Shown here: piece after piece, positions 36,077 to 45,193 of the stretch
How the letters are laid out: every line of letters starts with the position of its first letter
Position numbering within the stretch: the stretch's first letter is position 1
Source: Metallococcus carri
GTDB lineage: Bacteria > Actinomycetota > Actinomycetes > Actinomycetales > Dermatophilaceae
Length of the DNA: 64,000 bases
Reading direction: 5' to 3'
Assembly (NCBI RefSeq): GCF_011440275.1
Contig: NZ_JAAOIV010000009.1
Span: 1-64,000 of the forward strand
The notes under the pieces: generated by a model
What the model saw: only the letters and a program-made list of their open reading frames with translations
Told to the model about the DNA's origin: nothing
Database searches by the model: none
Translations under genes and position numbers: made by a program

Positions 36077-37291
36077 TTATCCGATCGTCGCCGGTTGCCG
36101 CAGGGCGGCGCCGGCCAGGATGCGCGCGCCGATGCCGATCGCGCGCTCGTCGACCACCAGGTCGCCTTGATGCAGTTCGTATGTCGACCCGCCGGGCGTG
36201 CGCGTGCCCAGCCGGGCCATCGCGCCGGGGCAGTCGCGCAGCATCCAGGAGAAGTCCTCGCCGCCGAGCGACTGCTTGGTCGGCACCACGCTGCTGCGGC
36301 CCACGGTCGCGCGAGTCGCGAACCGGAAGGCCTCGATCGCGGCCGCGTCGTTGACCACGGGCGGCACGCCACGCACATGGCGCACCTCGGCGCGCACCCG
36401 ATAGGGCGCCACGAGTTCGTGCACGGTCTTCTCCACCAGCCCGTCGAGGGTTTTCCACACCTCGGCATCCAGCACCCGCAGGGTGCCGTGTGCCTCCCCG
36501 GCGACCGGTATGACGTTGACCGCGTTGCCGGAGTGCACCTCGCCCCAGACCAGGGCCGCACCAGAGCGCGGGTCGAGGCGGCGCGAAAGGACGGCCGGCA
36601 GGTCGACCAAAACCTTGCCGAGCGCGAAGGTGATGTCCTGGCTCAGGTGCGGCCGAGAGGTGTGACCGCCCCGGCCGGACAGCATGACGTGCACGCTGTC
36701 GCAGGCTGCGGTGATCGGACCGCTGGCCAGCCCGACCGTGCCGACGTCGATGCTCGGGTCGCAGTGGACGGCGAAGATGCGGTCGACGCCGTCGAGCGCA
36801 TGCTCCTCGATCGCCTGGTGCGCCCCGCCGGGGACGACCTCCTCGGCGGGCTGGAAGACCGCGCGCACGGCCAGGTCCTGCAGGGCGAGGGCGTCCTGGT
36901 GCTCGTGCAGGGCGAGCAGCGCGCCGAGCACGGCGGTGGTGTGGACATCGTGGCCGCAGGCGTGGGTGACATTGGGGACCTCGGAGGCGAAGTCCAGCCC
37001 GCTGCGCTCCGGGATCGGCAGCGCGTCGATATCTGCTCGCAGGCCGGTGCGGTAGCTCGGCTGCTCCGCACCGACCTCGGCGACCAGGCCGGTGCCCTCG
37101 AACCGGCGGAACCGGATGCCGGCCGCGGCGAGGGTCTCGCAGATCAGGTCGGTGGTGACATATTCGGTGAACGCGACCTCCGGGTGCCGGTGGATCCGGC
37201 GGCGCAACTGCACCAGGTCCGGGGTGAGCGATCGCACCTGCTTGGCGACCGCTCGCAGGAGTTCCTCGGAGGAGATCGCGGTGGTGCTCAC
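36077..37291 (-). CDS. M20D-family amidohydrolase
   Basis: The 404-residue metallopeptidase-fold amidohydrolase (AmiA/AmiB, IAA-amino-acid hydrolase type) has its motifs in order: RRRIHRHPEVAFTE, GLRADIDALP, NVTHACGHDVHTTAVLGALLAL, FQPAEEVVPGGAHQAI (catalytic Glu) and GGEDFSWML near the end. M. tuberculosis has two such genes (amiA1, amiB) beside lpdA and deoD. It probably removes acyl or amide groups from small substrates; the substrate is unknown. It is transcribed toward the importer operon. Confidence 0.92.
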   Translation of the reverse strand: MSTTAISSEELLRAVAKQVRSLTPDLVQLRRRIHRHPEVAFTEYVTTDLICETLAAAGIRFRRFEGTGLVAEVGAEQPSYRTGLRADIDALPIPERSGLDFASEVPNVTHACGHDVHTTAVLGALLALHEHQDALALQDLAVRAVFQPAEEVVPGGAHQAIEEHALDGVDRIFAVHCDPSIDVGTVGLASGPITAACDSVHVMLSGRGGHTSRPHLSQDITFALGKVLVDLPAVLSRRLDPRSGAALVWGEVHSGNAVNVIPVAGEAHGTLRVLDAEVWKTLDGLVEKTVHELVAPYRVRAEVRHVRGVPPVVNDAAAIEAFRFATRATVGRSSVVPTKQSLGGEDFSWMLRDCPGAMARLGTRTPGGSTYELHQGDLVVDERAIGIGARILAGAALRQPATIG

Positions 37292-37346
37292 AAATCAAGG
37301 ATGGTACGCCGCCCCTGGCCCAACCCCCGACAGGCGTCCGGCAGCC

Positions 37347-37718
37347 TCAGTCGGCGACCACGACGAGGAAGGGCTTGGTGCCCTCCTCGACCCGCTCGGT
37401 GAAGATGTCGATCAGCGTCGCCCGGTCCTTGGCGCCGAGCTGCTCGATGCCTTCGAAGGACAGCAGCGTGCCCGGCTCGTCCTCGAAGTCGCGCAGGCAG
37501 TCGGCGAGCGAGTCCCAGGTGTGCCCGAAGTAGTCAGGCAGGTCCAGGTCCTTGGCCGCCCGCTTCAGGAAGGCCTTCTTGTCGGTCGGTTGGGTGAGGC
37601 GGACGGCATACGTCCGCCAGCCGTGATCGCGCGCGAGGTCGAGCACGCGCTGTGCGGGATCACCCGCCGAGAACACGCCCGACGTGCCGTCCGTCAGGGC
37701 GGTGGTGAGGCTGCTCAT
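37347..37718 (-). CDS. Barstar-family ribonuclease inhibitor
   Basis: The 123-residue protein matches barstar: KKAFLKRAAKDLDLPDYFGHTWDSLADCLRDFED contains the Tyr-Phe-Gly-x-x-Trp-Asp-x-Leu core and the Asp residues that plug the barnase active site. It should bind and neutralise the barnase-like protein encoded immediately upstream, whose stop overlaps its ATG (ATGA). An N-terminal ~30-residue extension precedes the barstar fold. Confidence 0.92.
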   Translation of the reverse strand: MSSLTTALTDGTSGVFSAGDPAQRVLDLARDHGWRTYAVRLTQPTDKKAFLKRAAKDLDLPDYFGHTWDSLADCLRDFEDEPGTLLSFEGIEQLGAKDRATLIDIFTERVEEGTKPFLVVVAD

Positions 37719-38227
37719 CGCAGAATCCTCCGGAACGTTGTGTAGTGGTCGTCGGTGTAATACAGCGTGCCGTCCTTGCCCTGGACGATCCGCCGCGCTC
37801 CGCGGGTCCGCTCCCCTGGCGTCCGCACGGTGAACTCGTGATAGTAGCCGCGCGGACGCTTCGGCAAGACCTGTTCGAAATTTCCGAAGACGGCGCCATC
37901 CTGCTTGTAGGGATAAGGGCCGCCGCGGTCGATGAGCGCGATCGTGTCGCGCGCCTCACGCGGCAGGTCGTCGAAGGCGACGGTTGCCAGGCCGTCGCTG
38001 GGGGTGTCACTCGCGGTGGAGGCGGTCGGCCCGGTCGAGGTGGTGTCCGAGGTGGTGTCCGTCGCGCCGGTCGTGCCGGTTCGGGCGGGGGTGGTGGGCG
38101 TGGCGGTGCCGCAGCCGGCGAGCAACACCAGGCACAGGATGAGCGCCAGCACGGCGACGCCGATCGCCATGAAGTGCCGCCAGAAGAACCGGTGCTTGTC
38201 TCGGAGCTGGTGCCAGAGGTCGGTCAT
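37715..38227 (-). CDS. Membrane-tethered barnase-like ribonuclease
   Basis: The 170-residue protein has a basic N-terminus (~1-19), one hydrophobic helix ending in a lipobox-like LLAGC (Cys42), a 40-residue Thr/Ser/Pro linker, and a C-terminal barnase/N1 ribonuclease domain (~85-170). Catalytic residues of barnase are recognisable: Glu in YYHEFTVRTPG, Arg pair in GARRIVQGKDG and His in YYTDDHYTTFRRI. So it is an outward-facing, lipid- or membrane-anchored RNase rather than a free secreted one. The barstar gene overlaps its stop; the acyl-CoA mutase gene ends 11 bp upstream. Confidence 0.88.
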   Translation of the reverse strand: MTDLWHQLRDKHRFFWRHFMAIGVAVLALILCLVLLAGCGTATPTTPARTGTTGATDTTSDTTSTGPTASTASDTPSDGLATVAFDDLPREARDTIALIDRGGPYPYKQDGAVFGNFEQVLPKRPRGYYHEFTVRTPGERTRGARRIVQGKDGTLYYTDDHYTTFRRILR

Positions 38228-38238
38228 CGTCAGGTCGT

Positions 38239-39816
38239 TCAGAACGCGTCGCGCGGGACGTAGACGCCCCAGACATCGCGCAGCGCATCGCTGACTTCGC
38301 CGACGGTCGCCCGGACCCGCAGGGCTTCGCGCAGCGGGTAGAGCACGTTGTCGGTGCCGCGGGCGGCCGTGCGCACATCTTCGAGTCGGCGTTGCACCTC
38401 GTCGTTGTCGCGGTCGGCACGCAGCGCTGCCAGCCGTTCGCTCTGGTTGGCCTCGATCCGCGGGTCCACCCGCAGCGGCTCGTAGGGGTCCTCGACGTCG
38501 AGCGCGAAGCGGTTCTGCCCCACCACGATCCGCTCGCCCGAGTCGATCTCGAGCGCCGTGGCGTATGCCGAGCGTTCGATCTCGTTCTTCTGGAATCCCT
38601 CCTCGATCGCGGCGACTGCACCGCCTTTGTCCTCGACCTGGCGCATCAGGTCGAGCGCTGCGGCCTCGATGTCGTCGGTGAGCGACTCCACGACATACGA
38701 GCCGGCGAAGGGGTCGACGGTTTTGGTGACATCGGTTTCGTAGGCGAGCACCTGCTGGGTGCGCAGCGCGAGCCGGGCGGCCTTCGCGGTCGGTAGGGCG
38801 ATGGCCTCGTCGTAGGAATTGGTGTGCAGCGACTGCGTGCCGCCGAGGACGGCGCCGAGCCCCTGGAGTGCGACCCGGACCAGGTTGACCTCGGGCTGCT
38901 GGGCGGTGAGCTGCACGCCCGCGGTCTGGGTGTGGAAGCGCAGCATCATCGACTTGGGGTTCTGGGCGCCGAAGTCCTCCTTCATGACCCGCGCCCAGAT
39001 GCGGCGGGCCGCGCGGAACTTGGCGACCTCCTCCAGCAGCGTGGTGCGCGCGACGAAGAAGAAGGACAGCCGCGGGGCAAAGTCGTCGACCGCGAGGCCG
39101 GCGGCCTGCGCCGCGCGGACGTATTCGATGGCGTTGGCGAGGGTGAAGGCGATCTCCTGCACGGGCGTCGCGCCCGCCTCGGCCATGTGATAGCCGCTGA
39201 TGGAGATCGTGTTCCAGCGCGGGATCTCCTGGTGGCAGTAGGCGAAGATGTCCGAGATCAGCCGCAACGACTCGGCCGGCGGGTAGATGTAGGTGCCGCG
39301 GGCGATGTATTCCTTGAGCACGTCGTTCTGGATCGTGCCGGTGAGCTTGCTCGCCGCGATGCCCTGGCTCTCGGCGGTGAGCTGGTAGAGCAACAGCAGC
39401 GTGCTGGCCGGTGCGTTGATCGTCATGCTGGTGCTGACCTCGTCGAGCGGCAACCCGTCGAAGAGCACCTGCATGTCGTCCAGGGAGTCGATCGCCACCC
39501 CCACCTTGCCGACCTCGCCGTGCGCGACCGGCGCGTCCGAGTCGAAGCCCATCTGGGTCGGCAGGTCGAAGGCGACGCTCAGCCCACCGGTGCCGTGGGC
39601 CACGAGTTCGCGGTAACGCTCGTTGGACTCCTTGGCCGTGCCGAACCCGGCATACTGCCGCATCGTCCACGGCCGACCGGTGTACATGTTGGGGTAGACG
39701 CCGCGGGTGAACGGGTACTGGCCGGGCTCGCCGAGTCGCTGCTGCGGGTCGAATCCGTCCAGTGCTGATGCGTCGTAGACCGCCTCGAAGGGCAGCCCGG
39801 ACTCCGTCGTCGCCAT
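38239..39816 (-). CDS. Methylmalonyl-CoA mutase-family large subunit
   Basis: The 525-residue TIM-barrel catalytic subunit of an adenosylcobalamin-dependent acyl-CoA mutase. Motifs: [75 protein letters not shown], and [19 protein letters not shown]. There is no B12-binding domain (no DxHxxG), so a separate small subunit is needed and is not in the window. TACGCT 7 nt before the ATG suggests a leaderless mRNA. It could isomerise methylmalonyl-, isobutyryl- or another acyl-CoA. Confidence 0.9.
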   Translation of the reverse strand: MATTESGLPFEAVYDASALDGFDPQQRLGEPGQYPFTRGVYPNMYTGRPWTMRQYAGFGTAKESNERYRELVAHGTGGLSVAFDLPTQMGFDSDAPVAHGEVGKVGVAIDSLDDMQVLFDGLPLDEVSTSMTINAPASTLLLLYQLTAESQGIAASKLTGTIQNDVLKEYIARGTYIYPPAESLRLISDIFAYCHQEIPRWNTISISGYHMAEAGATPVQEIAFTLANAIEYVRAAQAAGLAVDDFAPRLSFFFVARTTLLEEVAKFRAARRIWARVMKEDFGAQNPKSMMLRFHTQTAGVQLTAQQPEVNLVRVALQGLGAVLGGTQSLHTNSYDEAIALPTAKAARLALRTQQVLAYETDVTKTVDPFAGSYVVESLTDDIEAAALDLMRQVEDKGGAVAAIEEGFQKNEIERSAYATALEIDSGERIVVGQNRFALDVEDPYEPLRVDPRIEANQSERLAALRADRDNDEVQRRLEDVRTAARGTDNVLYPLREALRVRATVGEVSDALRDVWGVYVPRDAF

Positions 39817-39823
39817 AGGGCGC

Positions 39824-39829
39824 AGCGTA
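39824..39829 (-). promoter_or_regulatory. -10 box for a leaderless mutase mRNA
   Basis: TACGCT on the minus strand lies 7 nt upstream of the ATG at 39816. Confidence 0.4.
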
Positions 39830-39890
39830 ATGCGCAGGCTGTGGGGCGCGGGCGGGCCCTGGGAAGGTTGTCCGCGACGTGGTGTGCCGG

Positions 39891-40298
39891 TCAGGGGTCA
39901 CGCGACCACCTGCTCACCCGGGCCTTGCTGACGCAGAGCAGGTAGGCGGCGTCGGCGACCGAGACGCCTTCGTCCCGCAGGGCCCGCGCGGCCGCCCGAG
40001 CCTGCCGCTCGGCCTCGTCCTGCTGTCGCGCGGCCTCGGTCGCCGCGGCCAGGGCAGCTTTGACGAGGTCGGTCACGGATCCGAGGTCGGGATAGATCGA
40101 CAGTTGCACCTCGCCCCCGCCGATCATCGCCTCGGCGGCGAGGAGTTCCACCGGGACGCGCTTGCCGGTGAAGCACCCGACATAATCCAGGATCTGCTGC
40201 GAGGCGGCTTCGAGGGTGCGGGATTGAGTCACACCGATGTCGTCGATATGCAGCTCCCAGCCGTTGCGCCATGGCTTCGCGCGCACCTTGTAGATCAT
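39891..40298 (-). CDS. hicB: HicB-like antitoxin with C-terminal HTH
   Basis: The 135-residue protein starts [20 protein letters not shown], a HicB-like partial RNase H fold, continues through a helical middle (~75-110, Ala/Arg/Glu rich) and ends with an HTH ([20 protein letters not shown]). I start at 40298, where GAGAGG lies 8 nt upstream; a GTG at 40307 is also in frame. It lies 100 bp downstream of a HicA-like ORF on the same strand, the canonical toxin-then-antitoxin order. It should bind the toxin and autoregulate. Confidence 0.65.
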   Translation of the reverse strand: MIYKVRAKPWRNGWELHIDDIGVTQSRTLEAASQQILDYVGCFTGKRVPVELLAAEAMIGGGEVQLSIYPDLGSVTDLVKAALAAATEAARQQDEAERQARAAARALRDEGVSVADAAYLLCVSKARVSRWSRDP

Positions 40299-40398
40299 CG
40301 CCACCACCTCTCGTCGGGCGCGCCGTTTAGCGTCACTTGTGGGTGAGCCACCGCGACCACCCCAGCGCCCGGCAGGCTGAGCGCGCAGTGCACGAGAG

Positions 40399-40689
40399 TC
40401 ATCGCCACCACCCCAGCGGCAGACAGCTCAGCTTGCGCACCGTGTCGGCGATCACGCCGCGCGAGATCGTGCCGGCGTCCGGCACCACTGCACGATGCTC
40501 TTCGCACGGACAGGTCCACACCTCCAGATCTCCAAACCCGCGGCGCGAGGTGCAGCCGGCGCGGCGCAACAGCGTCGCGAACCTGCGCTGCTCGATGGGC
40601 AGGGTCAGCAACAGCACCGTCGAGCGATTCCTCGGTCGGAACCGTTCGGCTCGGAACGTCTCCCTGCGGGCGGCACCGTGCTGCGTCAT
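40399..40689 (-). CDS. hicA: HicA-like mRNA interferase toxin
   Basis: A 96-residue ORF whose C-terminal ~70 residues fit HicA: RRFATLLRRAGCTSRRGFGDL, then a strand pair (EVWTCPCEEHRAVVPDAG) and GTISRGVIADTVRKL. HicA has a dsRBD-like fold; its usual catalytic His may correspond to the His in CEEHRAV, but this is unsure. A possible -10 (GAGGCT) lies 6 nt before the ATG at 40689; a GTG at 40617 would give a more typical 72-residue length. Paired with the HicB-like gene downstream. Confidence 0.55.
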   Translation of the reverse strand: MTQHGAARRETFRAERFRPRNRSTVLLLTLPIEQRRFATLLRRAGCTSRRGFGDLEVWTCPCEEHRAVVPDAGTISRGVIADTVRKLSCLPLGWWR

Positions 40690-40742
40690 ACGGTCAGCCT
40701 CGCCCGGCGACGGCATACCCGGAAGACGCACGCACACTCGGT

Positions 40743-40967
40743 GGGGATAACCGCACCTTGGCCCGACGCCGCCCTGGGGATAACCGCGGGCCCCGCCCAG
40801 CGTCCGCAGATCCGCACCACCGCTCGCGCACAAACGCGGACACACGCCGCGGATCCCGCCCAGCGTCCGCAGATCCGCACCACCGCTCGTGCGCACCCGC
40901 GGACACACGCCGCGGGCCCCGCCCAGCGTCCGCAGATCCGCACCACCACTCGTGCACAAACGCGGAC
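40743..40967. repeat. 63-bp tandem array, left of the DUF559-like gene
   Basis: Cores of 40 bp beginning GTCCGCAGATCCGCACCACC and ending GCGGAC occur at 40802, 40865 and 40928, pitch exactly 63 bp. The 23-bp spacers contain the palindrome GCGGG-C-CCCGC. GGGGATAACC is at 40743 and 40776, before the first core. 40690-40987 holds nothing else that I can see. Confidence 0.9.
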
Positions 40968-40987
40968 ACACCAGCACGCCCCACGCG

Positions 40988-41914
40988 TCAACCGCGCCAG
41001 CCATTGCGGCGGAGAGCCTCGCGCAACTGCCCAAAGGTGCGAAGGTCACGGTCTCGAACCGCCGACGTCGTCGCCCGTAAATGCGTCCCGCCGGAAAGGG
41101 TGATCTCGTTGTGTTTCAACAGGTCTCGCTGTTGCCGGTCCGGAAGCAGATGCTGTATGCCGTCGACCTCGAGCGTTACCTTGTAATCCCGCCATTCGGC
41201 GTCGAGGTAATAGGTCCCGCTCGGCCTACGCAGTCGGCGCTGCCGAGTCGGCTCCGGCAATCCGAGCTCGCGGCAGGCCGCTCCGAGGTCGAGTTCGGCG
41301 ATGGACTCCGCGCCGCCGCAGATCTCGGATACTGCGAAGCAGACCCGCGTCCGCCGAGGTAGCCGGGGCAGGCGATCCGCGGCCTCGGCCAAGTCGATCG
41401 GATCCACCACGTGCTGCTGAGCGGCCATCGCCAGGATGGTTTCGCCGGCGCGTACGGTGTCGGCCCACAGGGCTGCGCGCAAAGCGGCGACGGGCGGGGC
41501 GACATACCGCAGCCCATCGCGCAGTCGCACATCGTCCTCGGACCACCATCGCAACTCGTGGACGGCGACCGGCGGTCGACGGCGGTGCACCCGCGCGCCT
41601 TTGGGGATGCTCACGTGAACGCGCTCGTCGGTGAAGCCTTCAAGTCCCACGAATTCCAACGCGGTCATACCGTCGAGGGTTGCCATGGGCGCTGCATTGG
41701 CCAACGTCCTTCGCATGAGGGCGAGCCGACCGGGTGGCGAACCGATCGCGCGAACGGCTGCTCCGTCGATCGCGAGACGACCTTGCCTCACTTCGCGCAC
41801 GAGCATGCCCCTCGTCAGGCCCACACTGCGTAACTCGGCGCGTGAAGCGGCCCCGCCCTGCGCTTCGAGGAGTGCGAGCATCGTGCGGCGAGTAGGCACA
41901 TCGAGTTTCGGCAT
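40988..41914 (-). CDS. Winged-helix (AbiEi-like) plus DUF559/VSR-like nuclease-fold protein
   Basis: The 308-residue protein has an N-terminal winged-helix region (residues ~5-50: TRRTMLALLEAQGGAASRAELRSVGLTRGML), a middle domain (~85-190) as in AbiEi-type proteins, and a C-terminal restriction-endonuclease-like stretch (YYLDAEWRDYKVTLEVDGIQH) with Asp, Glu and Asp in PD-(D/E)xK-like positions. Such proteins are common, variable accessory genes in actinobacteria; some are annotated as type IV antitoxins. Both flanks carry the same 63-bp repeats in the same orientation. Start 41914 has a possible leaderless -10 (CAGGCT, 6 nt); an ATG at 41938 is in frame. Confidence 0.75.
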   Translation of the reverse strand: MPKLDVPTRRTMLALLEAQGGAASRAELRSVGLTRGMLVREVRQGRLAIDGAAVRAIGSPPGRLALMRRTLANAAPMATLDGMTALEFVGLEGFTDERVHVSIPKGARVHRRRPPVAVHELRWWSEDDVRLRDGLRYVAPPVAALRAALWADTVRAGETILAMAAQQHVVDPIDLAEAADRLPRLPRRTRVCFAVSEICGGAESIAELDLGAACRELGLPEPTRQRRLRRPSGTYYLDAEWRDYKVTLEVDGIQHLLPDRQQRDLLKHNEITLSGGTHLRATTSAVRDRDLRTFGQLREALRRNGWRG

Positions 41915-42000
41915 ACGCCGAGCCTGCGCTCCCGCCATCTGCGCGAAAAGCGGGTGATCGATGAGCTGTGGACATCGCGACCCACACCGCCGACGAGCCT

Positions 42001-42305
42001 GGGGATAACCAGTGTCCGCAGATCCGCAGCACCGCTCGTGCGCACCCGCGGCCACACGCCGCGGGCCCCGCCCAGCGTCCGCAGATCCGCACCACCGCTC
42101 GTGCACAAACGCGGACACACGCCGCGGGCCCCGCCCAGTGTCCGCAGATCCGCACCACCGCTCGTGCACAAACGCGGACACCCGCGGCGGACCCCGCCCA
42201 GTGTCCGCAGATCCGCACCACCGCTCGTGCACAAACGCGGACACACGCCGCGGGCCCCGCCCAGCGTCCGCAGATCCGCACCACCGCTCGTGCGCACCCG
42301 CGGAC
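42001..42305. repeat. 63-bp tandem array, right of the DUF559-like gene
   Basis: GGGGATAACC (42001-42010) is followed by five 40-bp cores at 42014, 42077, 42140, 42203 and 42266, all with 63-bp pitch and the same sequence and orientation as the array at 40802-40967. The first core ends GCGGCC instead of GCGGAC. Because 63 is 21 codons, spurious long ORFs run through it. 41939-42359 holds no supported gene. Confidence 0.92.
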
Positions 42306-42346
42306 ACACCAGCCAAGCGGACCCGGGAACGACCGCCGCCGCCCAC

Positions 42347-42352
42347 TACCCT
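42347..42352 (+). promoter_or_regulatory. -10 box for a leaderless membrane-protein mRNA
   Basis: TACCCT lies 7 nt upstream of the ATG at 42360, just after the repeat array. Confidence 0.45.
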
Positions 42353-42359
42353 CGGCGAA

Positions 42360-44105
42360 ATGACCACGACCGACCGGCCGCGTGCACCCCGCCTCGCGCC
42401 CGACCGGCCGCGCGCGCCCCGACTTGCGACCGGCGCCCTCTTCGGGGTCACCTTCGTCTACCTGACCCTGCGGGCCTTCGTCGGCAACGACCTGCGCGAC
42501 GGCACCTACGTCATCGCTCTGTCGCGCCGGATGGCCGCCGGCGATCTGCCATTCCGCGACGAACTGTCCTTCCACACCCTGGGGTCGGCGTTCGCGGTGC
42601 CGTTCACCTGGGTCTGGCTGCGGCTGTTCGACACGACCGGCCTGATCCTGGCCGAACGTCTGTTCACCGTCGCATGGATCTGTCCCCTGCTGTATGCCGC
42701 CTACCGCGCCCTCTCGTTCACCCTCCCCAAGGTGCCCTGCGCCGCGGCGATCTGCGCCGCCGGTATGGCGATCCCCTACGCGCTGATCGTCACGAGCTAC
42801 AACACCGTGTCGATGTTCGGACTGCTGCTGGCGTTCTGCGCGGGCTTCCGGACGATCACGAGCTATCACCGCGGCTGGGCGGTCACGACTGCGATCGCCG
42901 CGACCCTCGCCACCATCGGCTTCCCCGCGGTCGGTCTCGGCACCGCGGCCCTGCTCTGCCTCGTCGGCTATGTCGCGCACCACCGCGGCACCCCCTGGCG
43001 CACCGTGCTGCGCGACATCGGCGCGCCCTGGCTGACGCTGGTCGTGCTCTTCACACTCGCGCTGGCGCTGCTCGGCTTCGAGTCGCTGCGCTCGGCCCTC
43101 GAACTGCAGTCGGCGATGCGCCCGGAGTCGAAGTCGACCCTCGCGATCGCCCGCCTGCTGCGCCACGAGCTCGGCTTCGTCTTCACCACCTGGCGGCCGG
43201 CGCTCGCCTTGGTGCTCAGCGTGATCGCGGCCCTCTCCCGGCGCCGGCTCGTCACCAGCGCAGCCGCGATCGTCGCCGGCCTGCTGATGCTCGACCCGGC
43301 CATCGAACCGCCCAGCGCCAACACGCTGCACCTCAACACGAACACCTATCCGGCGACCATGGGTCTGCACCTCACGGTGGTGTTGGCGCCCATCGCGGTC
43401 CGCGTGGCCCGCGACCACCGCGACTACCGCCGCCTGCTACGCCTGTCACTGGTGGGACTGCTGGCAGCAGCCGGCGTGCAGCAGTCCACCGCCTCGGGCT
43501 GGGACTTCGGCGCGGCCATGACCGGCGCCACGCCGCTGTTCACCGCGGTGGTGCTCGGCTACGCCCTGCACCTGCGCGATGCCTGCCTCCCCCGGCCGTT
43601 GCGCGCCGCGATGGTGCTGCCCGCGGCGGCCGTGCTCGCCTGCCTGACCGCCGTGGTCTTCTATGACGGCCCGGTGCTGCAGCACCGCGCCCCGGCCACC
43701 TCCGGCCCGGCCGCCGGCCTGTGGCTGTCGGACTATTCCAGCCGCGCCAACGCCCGGGTGACCCGGATGACCGGCCTCTGCCCGGCCAACGCACGCGCGC
43801 TCATCATCGACGTGCCGGGTGCCTACCTCTGGCTGCCCGCGCGCAGCGCCTCGGTCTCCACCTGGATCAGCCGCCGCGATCTGCACGCGGTGCCGATGGA
43901 CCGGCAGCTGCAGCTCAAGCCCGATTGCGTCATCGCGGCCAGCCTCGCCGGCGTCGAGAAGGTCGTCCCTGCCGACAATGTCGCACAGAAGCGCCTGCTC
44001 ACCGGGATGCGCCCCGCCGGCCCACCGATGACCGTCAACCAGTCCCCCGCCAGGGGTGAGGACAGCTTCCAGGTCTGGGTCCGCGCCGACAACCGGCCGC
44101 GCTGA
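42360..44105 (+). CDS. Polytopic membrane protein, GT-C-like
   Basis: The 581-residue protein has roughly ten transmembrane helices (residues ~25-455) and a C-terminal soluble domain (~465-581). The N-terminal duplication DRPRAPRLAPDRPRAPRLA is odd. An early outward loop DGTYVIALSRRMAAGDLPFRDE resembles the first loop of GT-C glycosyltransferases, where Asp and Glu bind the lipid-linked sugar; this is an inference from topology. The C-terminal part may bind acceptor. It is monocistronic, with pyrD converging. Its start is set by the leaderless -10; ORFs extending upstream run through the repeat array and are artefacts. Confidence 0.7.
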   Translation: MTTTDRPRAPRLAPDRPRAPRLATGALFGVTFVYLTLRAFVGNDLRDGTYVIALSRRMAAGDLPFRDELSFHTLGSAFAVPFTWVWLRLFDTTGLILAERLFTVAWICPLLYAAYRALSFTLPKVPCAAAICAAGMAIPYALIVTSYNTVSMFGLLLAFCAGFRTITSYHRGWAVTTAIAATLATIGFPAVGLGTAALLCLVGYVAHHRGTPWRTVLRDIGAPWLTLVVLFTLALALLGFESLRSALELQSAMRPESKSTLAIARLLRHELGFVFTTWRPALALVLSVIAALSRRRLVTSAAAIVAGLLMLDPAIEPPSANTLHLNTNTYPATMGLHLTVVLAPIAVRVARDHRDYRRLLRLSLVGLLAAAGVQQSTASGWDFGAAMTGATPLFTAVVLGYALHLRDACLPRPLRAAMVLPAAAVLACLTAVVFYDGPVLQHRAPATSGPAAGLWLSDYSSRANARVTRMTGLCPANARALIIDVPGAYLWLPARSASVSTWISRRDLHAVPMDRQLQLKPDCVIAASLAGVEKVVPADNVAQKRLLTGMRPAGPPMTVNQSPARGEDSFQVWVRADNRPR

Positions 44106-44115
44106 GCGCCCGCCG

Positions 44116-45186
44116 CTAACCCAGCGCCTCCGCCACCTCGCGGACCAACGCCGGGCCGCGGTAGATGAACCCGGTGTAGATCTGCACCAGCGAAGCCCCG
44201 GCGTCGGCCAGGGCCCGCGCGTCCGCACCGGTCATCACCCCGCCGACCCCGATCACCGGCAGGGAGGTCGCGGCGGCGACGCGCTGCACGACATACCGCG
44301 ATCGTCGGGTGAGGGGCGCACCCGACAAGCCGCCGGTTTCGCTCGCGAGCGGCAGATCGGCCGCGGCCAGTCCGTCGCGTGACAGCGTGGTGTTGGTCGC
44401 GATGATGCCGCTGGCGTCCGCCCGCTGGGCGACCTCGAGCACGTCGTCAATCGCGCCGTCGGTCAGATCGGGCGCGATCTTGACGAAGACCGGGGTCGGC
44501 GCGGCACCCCGAGCGCGCGCGAGTTCCGTTGCGGCAGTGACGATTTCGGCGAGCAGCAGGGCGAGCGGCTCCTTGTCCTGCAGCGAGCGCAGCCCGGGCG
44601 TATTGGGGCTGGAGACATTGACCGCCACATAGTCGGCCAGGCCGTCGAGCGCGCGCAACGAGGTCAGATAGTCCTCGGTCGCGTCTTCGACCGGCGTCAC
44701 CTTGGTCTTGCCGATGCTCACTCCCACCGGTATGCCGACCGCGCCCGCCTCCCGCAGCGTCGTCGCCAAGGCGGGTGCGCCGTGGTTGTTGAAGCCCATC
44801 CGGTTGATGATCGCCCGGCTGTCCTGCAACCGGAACAGCCGCGGCCGCTCGTTGCCCGGCTGGGCCTGCGCGGTGACCGTGCCGAGCTCGACATGGCCGA
44901 AACCCATTGCGGGCCAAGCCCGCACGGCGACGCCGTCCTTGTCCACGCCGGCGGCCAGCCCGACCCGATTGGGGAACTCGATCCCGGCAACCGTGACCGC
45001 AGACCCCGGCATACGGCCGAGGGAGGCGCGCAGCGCCCGCAGCGCGCGGGGCCGGGACGACACCTGGGCGAGCCGGTGCAAGGTCGCGTGGTGTGCGGTC
45101 TCGGCATCACCCCCGCCCAGGCGGAACAACCCAGGTCGCACCGCGCGATACCCGAGACCGGTCAGGGAGGTTCGCGGGTCGATCAC
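44116..45186 (-). CDS. pyrD: Dihydroorotate dehydrogenase (quinone, class 2)
   Basis: The 356-residue membrane-associated flavoenzyme oxidises dihydroorotate to orotate with quinone as acceptor, step four of pyrimidine synthesis. An N-terminal membrane-binding helix pair ([27 protein letters not shown]) marks class 2; catalytic-site segments include [15 protein letters not shown] (catalytic Ser), [23 protein letters not shown] and [16 protein letters not shown]. The GTG at 45186 is chosen from TAGAGT 7 nt upstream (leaderless) and normal class 2 length. Confidence 0.93.
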   Translation of the reverse strand: MIDPRTSLTGLGYRAVRPGLFRLGGGDAETAHHATLHRLAQVSSRPRALRALRASLGRMPGSAVTVAGIEFPNRVGLAAGVDKDGVAVRAWPAMGFGHVELGTVTAQAQPGNERPRLFRLQDSRAIINRMGFNNHGAPALATTLREAGAVGIPVGVSIGKTKVTPVEDATEDYLTSLRALDGLADYVAVNVSSPNTPGLRSLQDKEPLALLLAEIVTAATELARARGAAPTPVFVKIAPDLTDGAIDDVLEVAQRADASGIIATNTTLSRDGLAAADLPLASETGGLSGAPLTRRSRYVVQRVAAATSLPVIGVGGVMTGADARALADAGASLVQIYTGFIYRGPALVREVAEALG

Positions 45187-45193
45187 GGCACCG

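Noticed and set aside
41939-42359. Long ORFs running through the 63-bp arrays on both strands, including upstream extensions of the 40988 and 42360 genes
   Set aside because: 63 bp is 21 codons, so the array stays open in several frames and encodes monotonous peptides. Gene starts at 41914 and 42360 fit promoters and domains better.
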